In this document: positions 6,286 through 6,350 of the stretch, piece by piece
How the letters are laid out: the number at the start of each line of letters is the position of its first letter
How positions within the stretch are numbered: position 1 is the first letter of the stretch
Origin: Actinomycetota bacterium
GTDB lineage: Bacteria > Actinomycetota > Actinomycetes > Nanopelagicales > Nanopelagicaceae
Assembly (NCBI GenBank): GCA_009703165.1
Contig: WLGP01000056.1
Location: 1-6,350 of the forward strand
DNA: 6,350 nucleotides
Reading direction: 5' to 3'
The notes under the pieces: model-generated
The model's input: the letters and a program-made list of their open reading frames with translations, nothing else
Told to the model about the DNA's origin: nothing
The model's database searches: none
Translations under genes and position numbers: made by a program

Positions 6286-6350
6286 TAGAAGTACCCTTCA
6301 GTCTTTTTCTTCTCCATCGAATCTTCATTCTCGCCATCCATGAGGCGAGT
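6285..6350 (-). CDS. cysD: Sulfate adenylyltransferase subunit 2 (CysD), C-terminal end only
   Basis: The last 21 codons and TAA stop of a gene that continues past the right edge. The visible end reads in part DSMEKKKTEGYF, matching the conserved C-terminus of CysD proteins (Escherichia coli CysD ends SMELKKRQGYF). CysD is the catalytic ATP-pyrophosphatase subunit of ATP sulfurylase and works with the CysN part of the next gene. The stop codon (6285-6287) shares a base with the cysNC ATG, indicating one transcript and likely coupled translation. The short span limits the call, but the motif and position agree. Confidence 0.9.
   Translation of the reverse strand, partial: TRLMDGENEDSMEKKKTEGYF

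Noticed and set aside
1..6350. CRISPR array, insertion sequence, toxin-antitoxin or defence locus
   Set aside because: No spaced direct repeats, terminal inverted repeats, transposase or recognisable defence proteins were seen on either strand.

Overview
The window looks like a chromosomal segment of a small-genome, moderate-GC planktonic actinobacterium, of the freshwater acI/Nanopelagicales type or a relative. Three observations point that way: compact gene packing with stop/start overlaps, a fused CysN-CysC of the actinobacterial kind, and a secreted protein whose C-terminal tail (Pro/Thr linker, then a lysine-rich stretch with two cysteines ending in a KCPSGYK-type motif) I recall from predicted exported proteins of freshwater actinobacteria. 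The taxonomic call is inference from memory; no search was run.

Layout, left to right. Positions 1-1424 (+) hold the 3' part of a secreted 5'-nucleotidase/UshA-family phosphohydrolase whose beginning lies outside the window, followed by a hairpin terminator at 1448-1482. A complete tRNA-Arg(ACG) gene sits at 1552-1624 with its own candidate promoter and a strong terminator, so it looks monocistronic. Positions 1741-3366 (+) encode a 541-residue exported protein of unknown function with a signal peptide, three evenly spaced C-x7-C cysteine pairs, a TP-rich linker and the two-cysteine lysine-rich tail.

Everything from 3369 to 6350 is on the minus strand and reads as one operon, transcribed right to left: the last 21 codons of cysD, then cysNC, a TauE/SafE-family membrane protein, and a small YCII-domain protein. 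The junctions are a 1-nt overlap (cysD/cysNC), a 4-nt ATGA overlap (cysNC/tauE-like) and a 14-nt gap containing a clear AAGGAG ribosome binding site (tauE-like/YCII). CysD with the CysN part makes ATP sulfurylase, and the CysC part phosphorylates APS to PAPS. The TauE-like protein is a plausible sulfate or sulfite carrier for this pathway. The role of the YCII protein is unknown. The operon converges on the secreted-protein gene with only 2 nt between the two stop codons.

There is no sign of a mobile element, CRISPR array or defence system. The least described parts are the cysteine-patterned secreted protein with its tail, and the YCII protein attached to a sulfate-activation operon.
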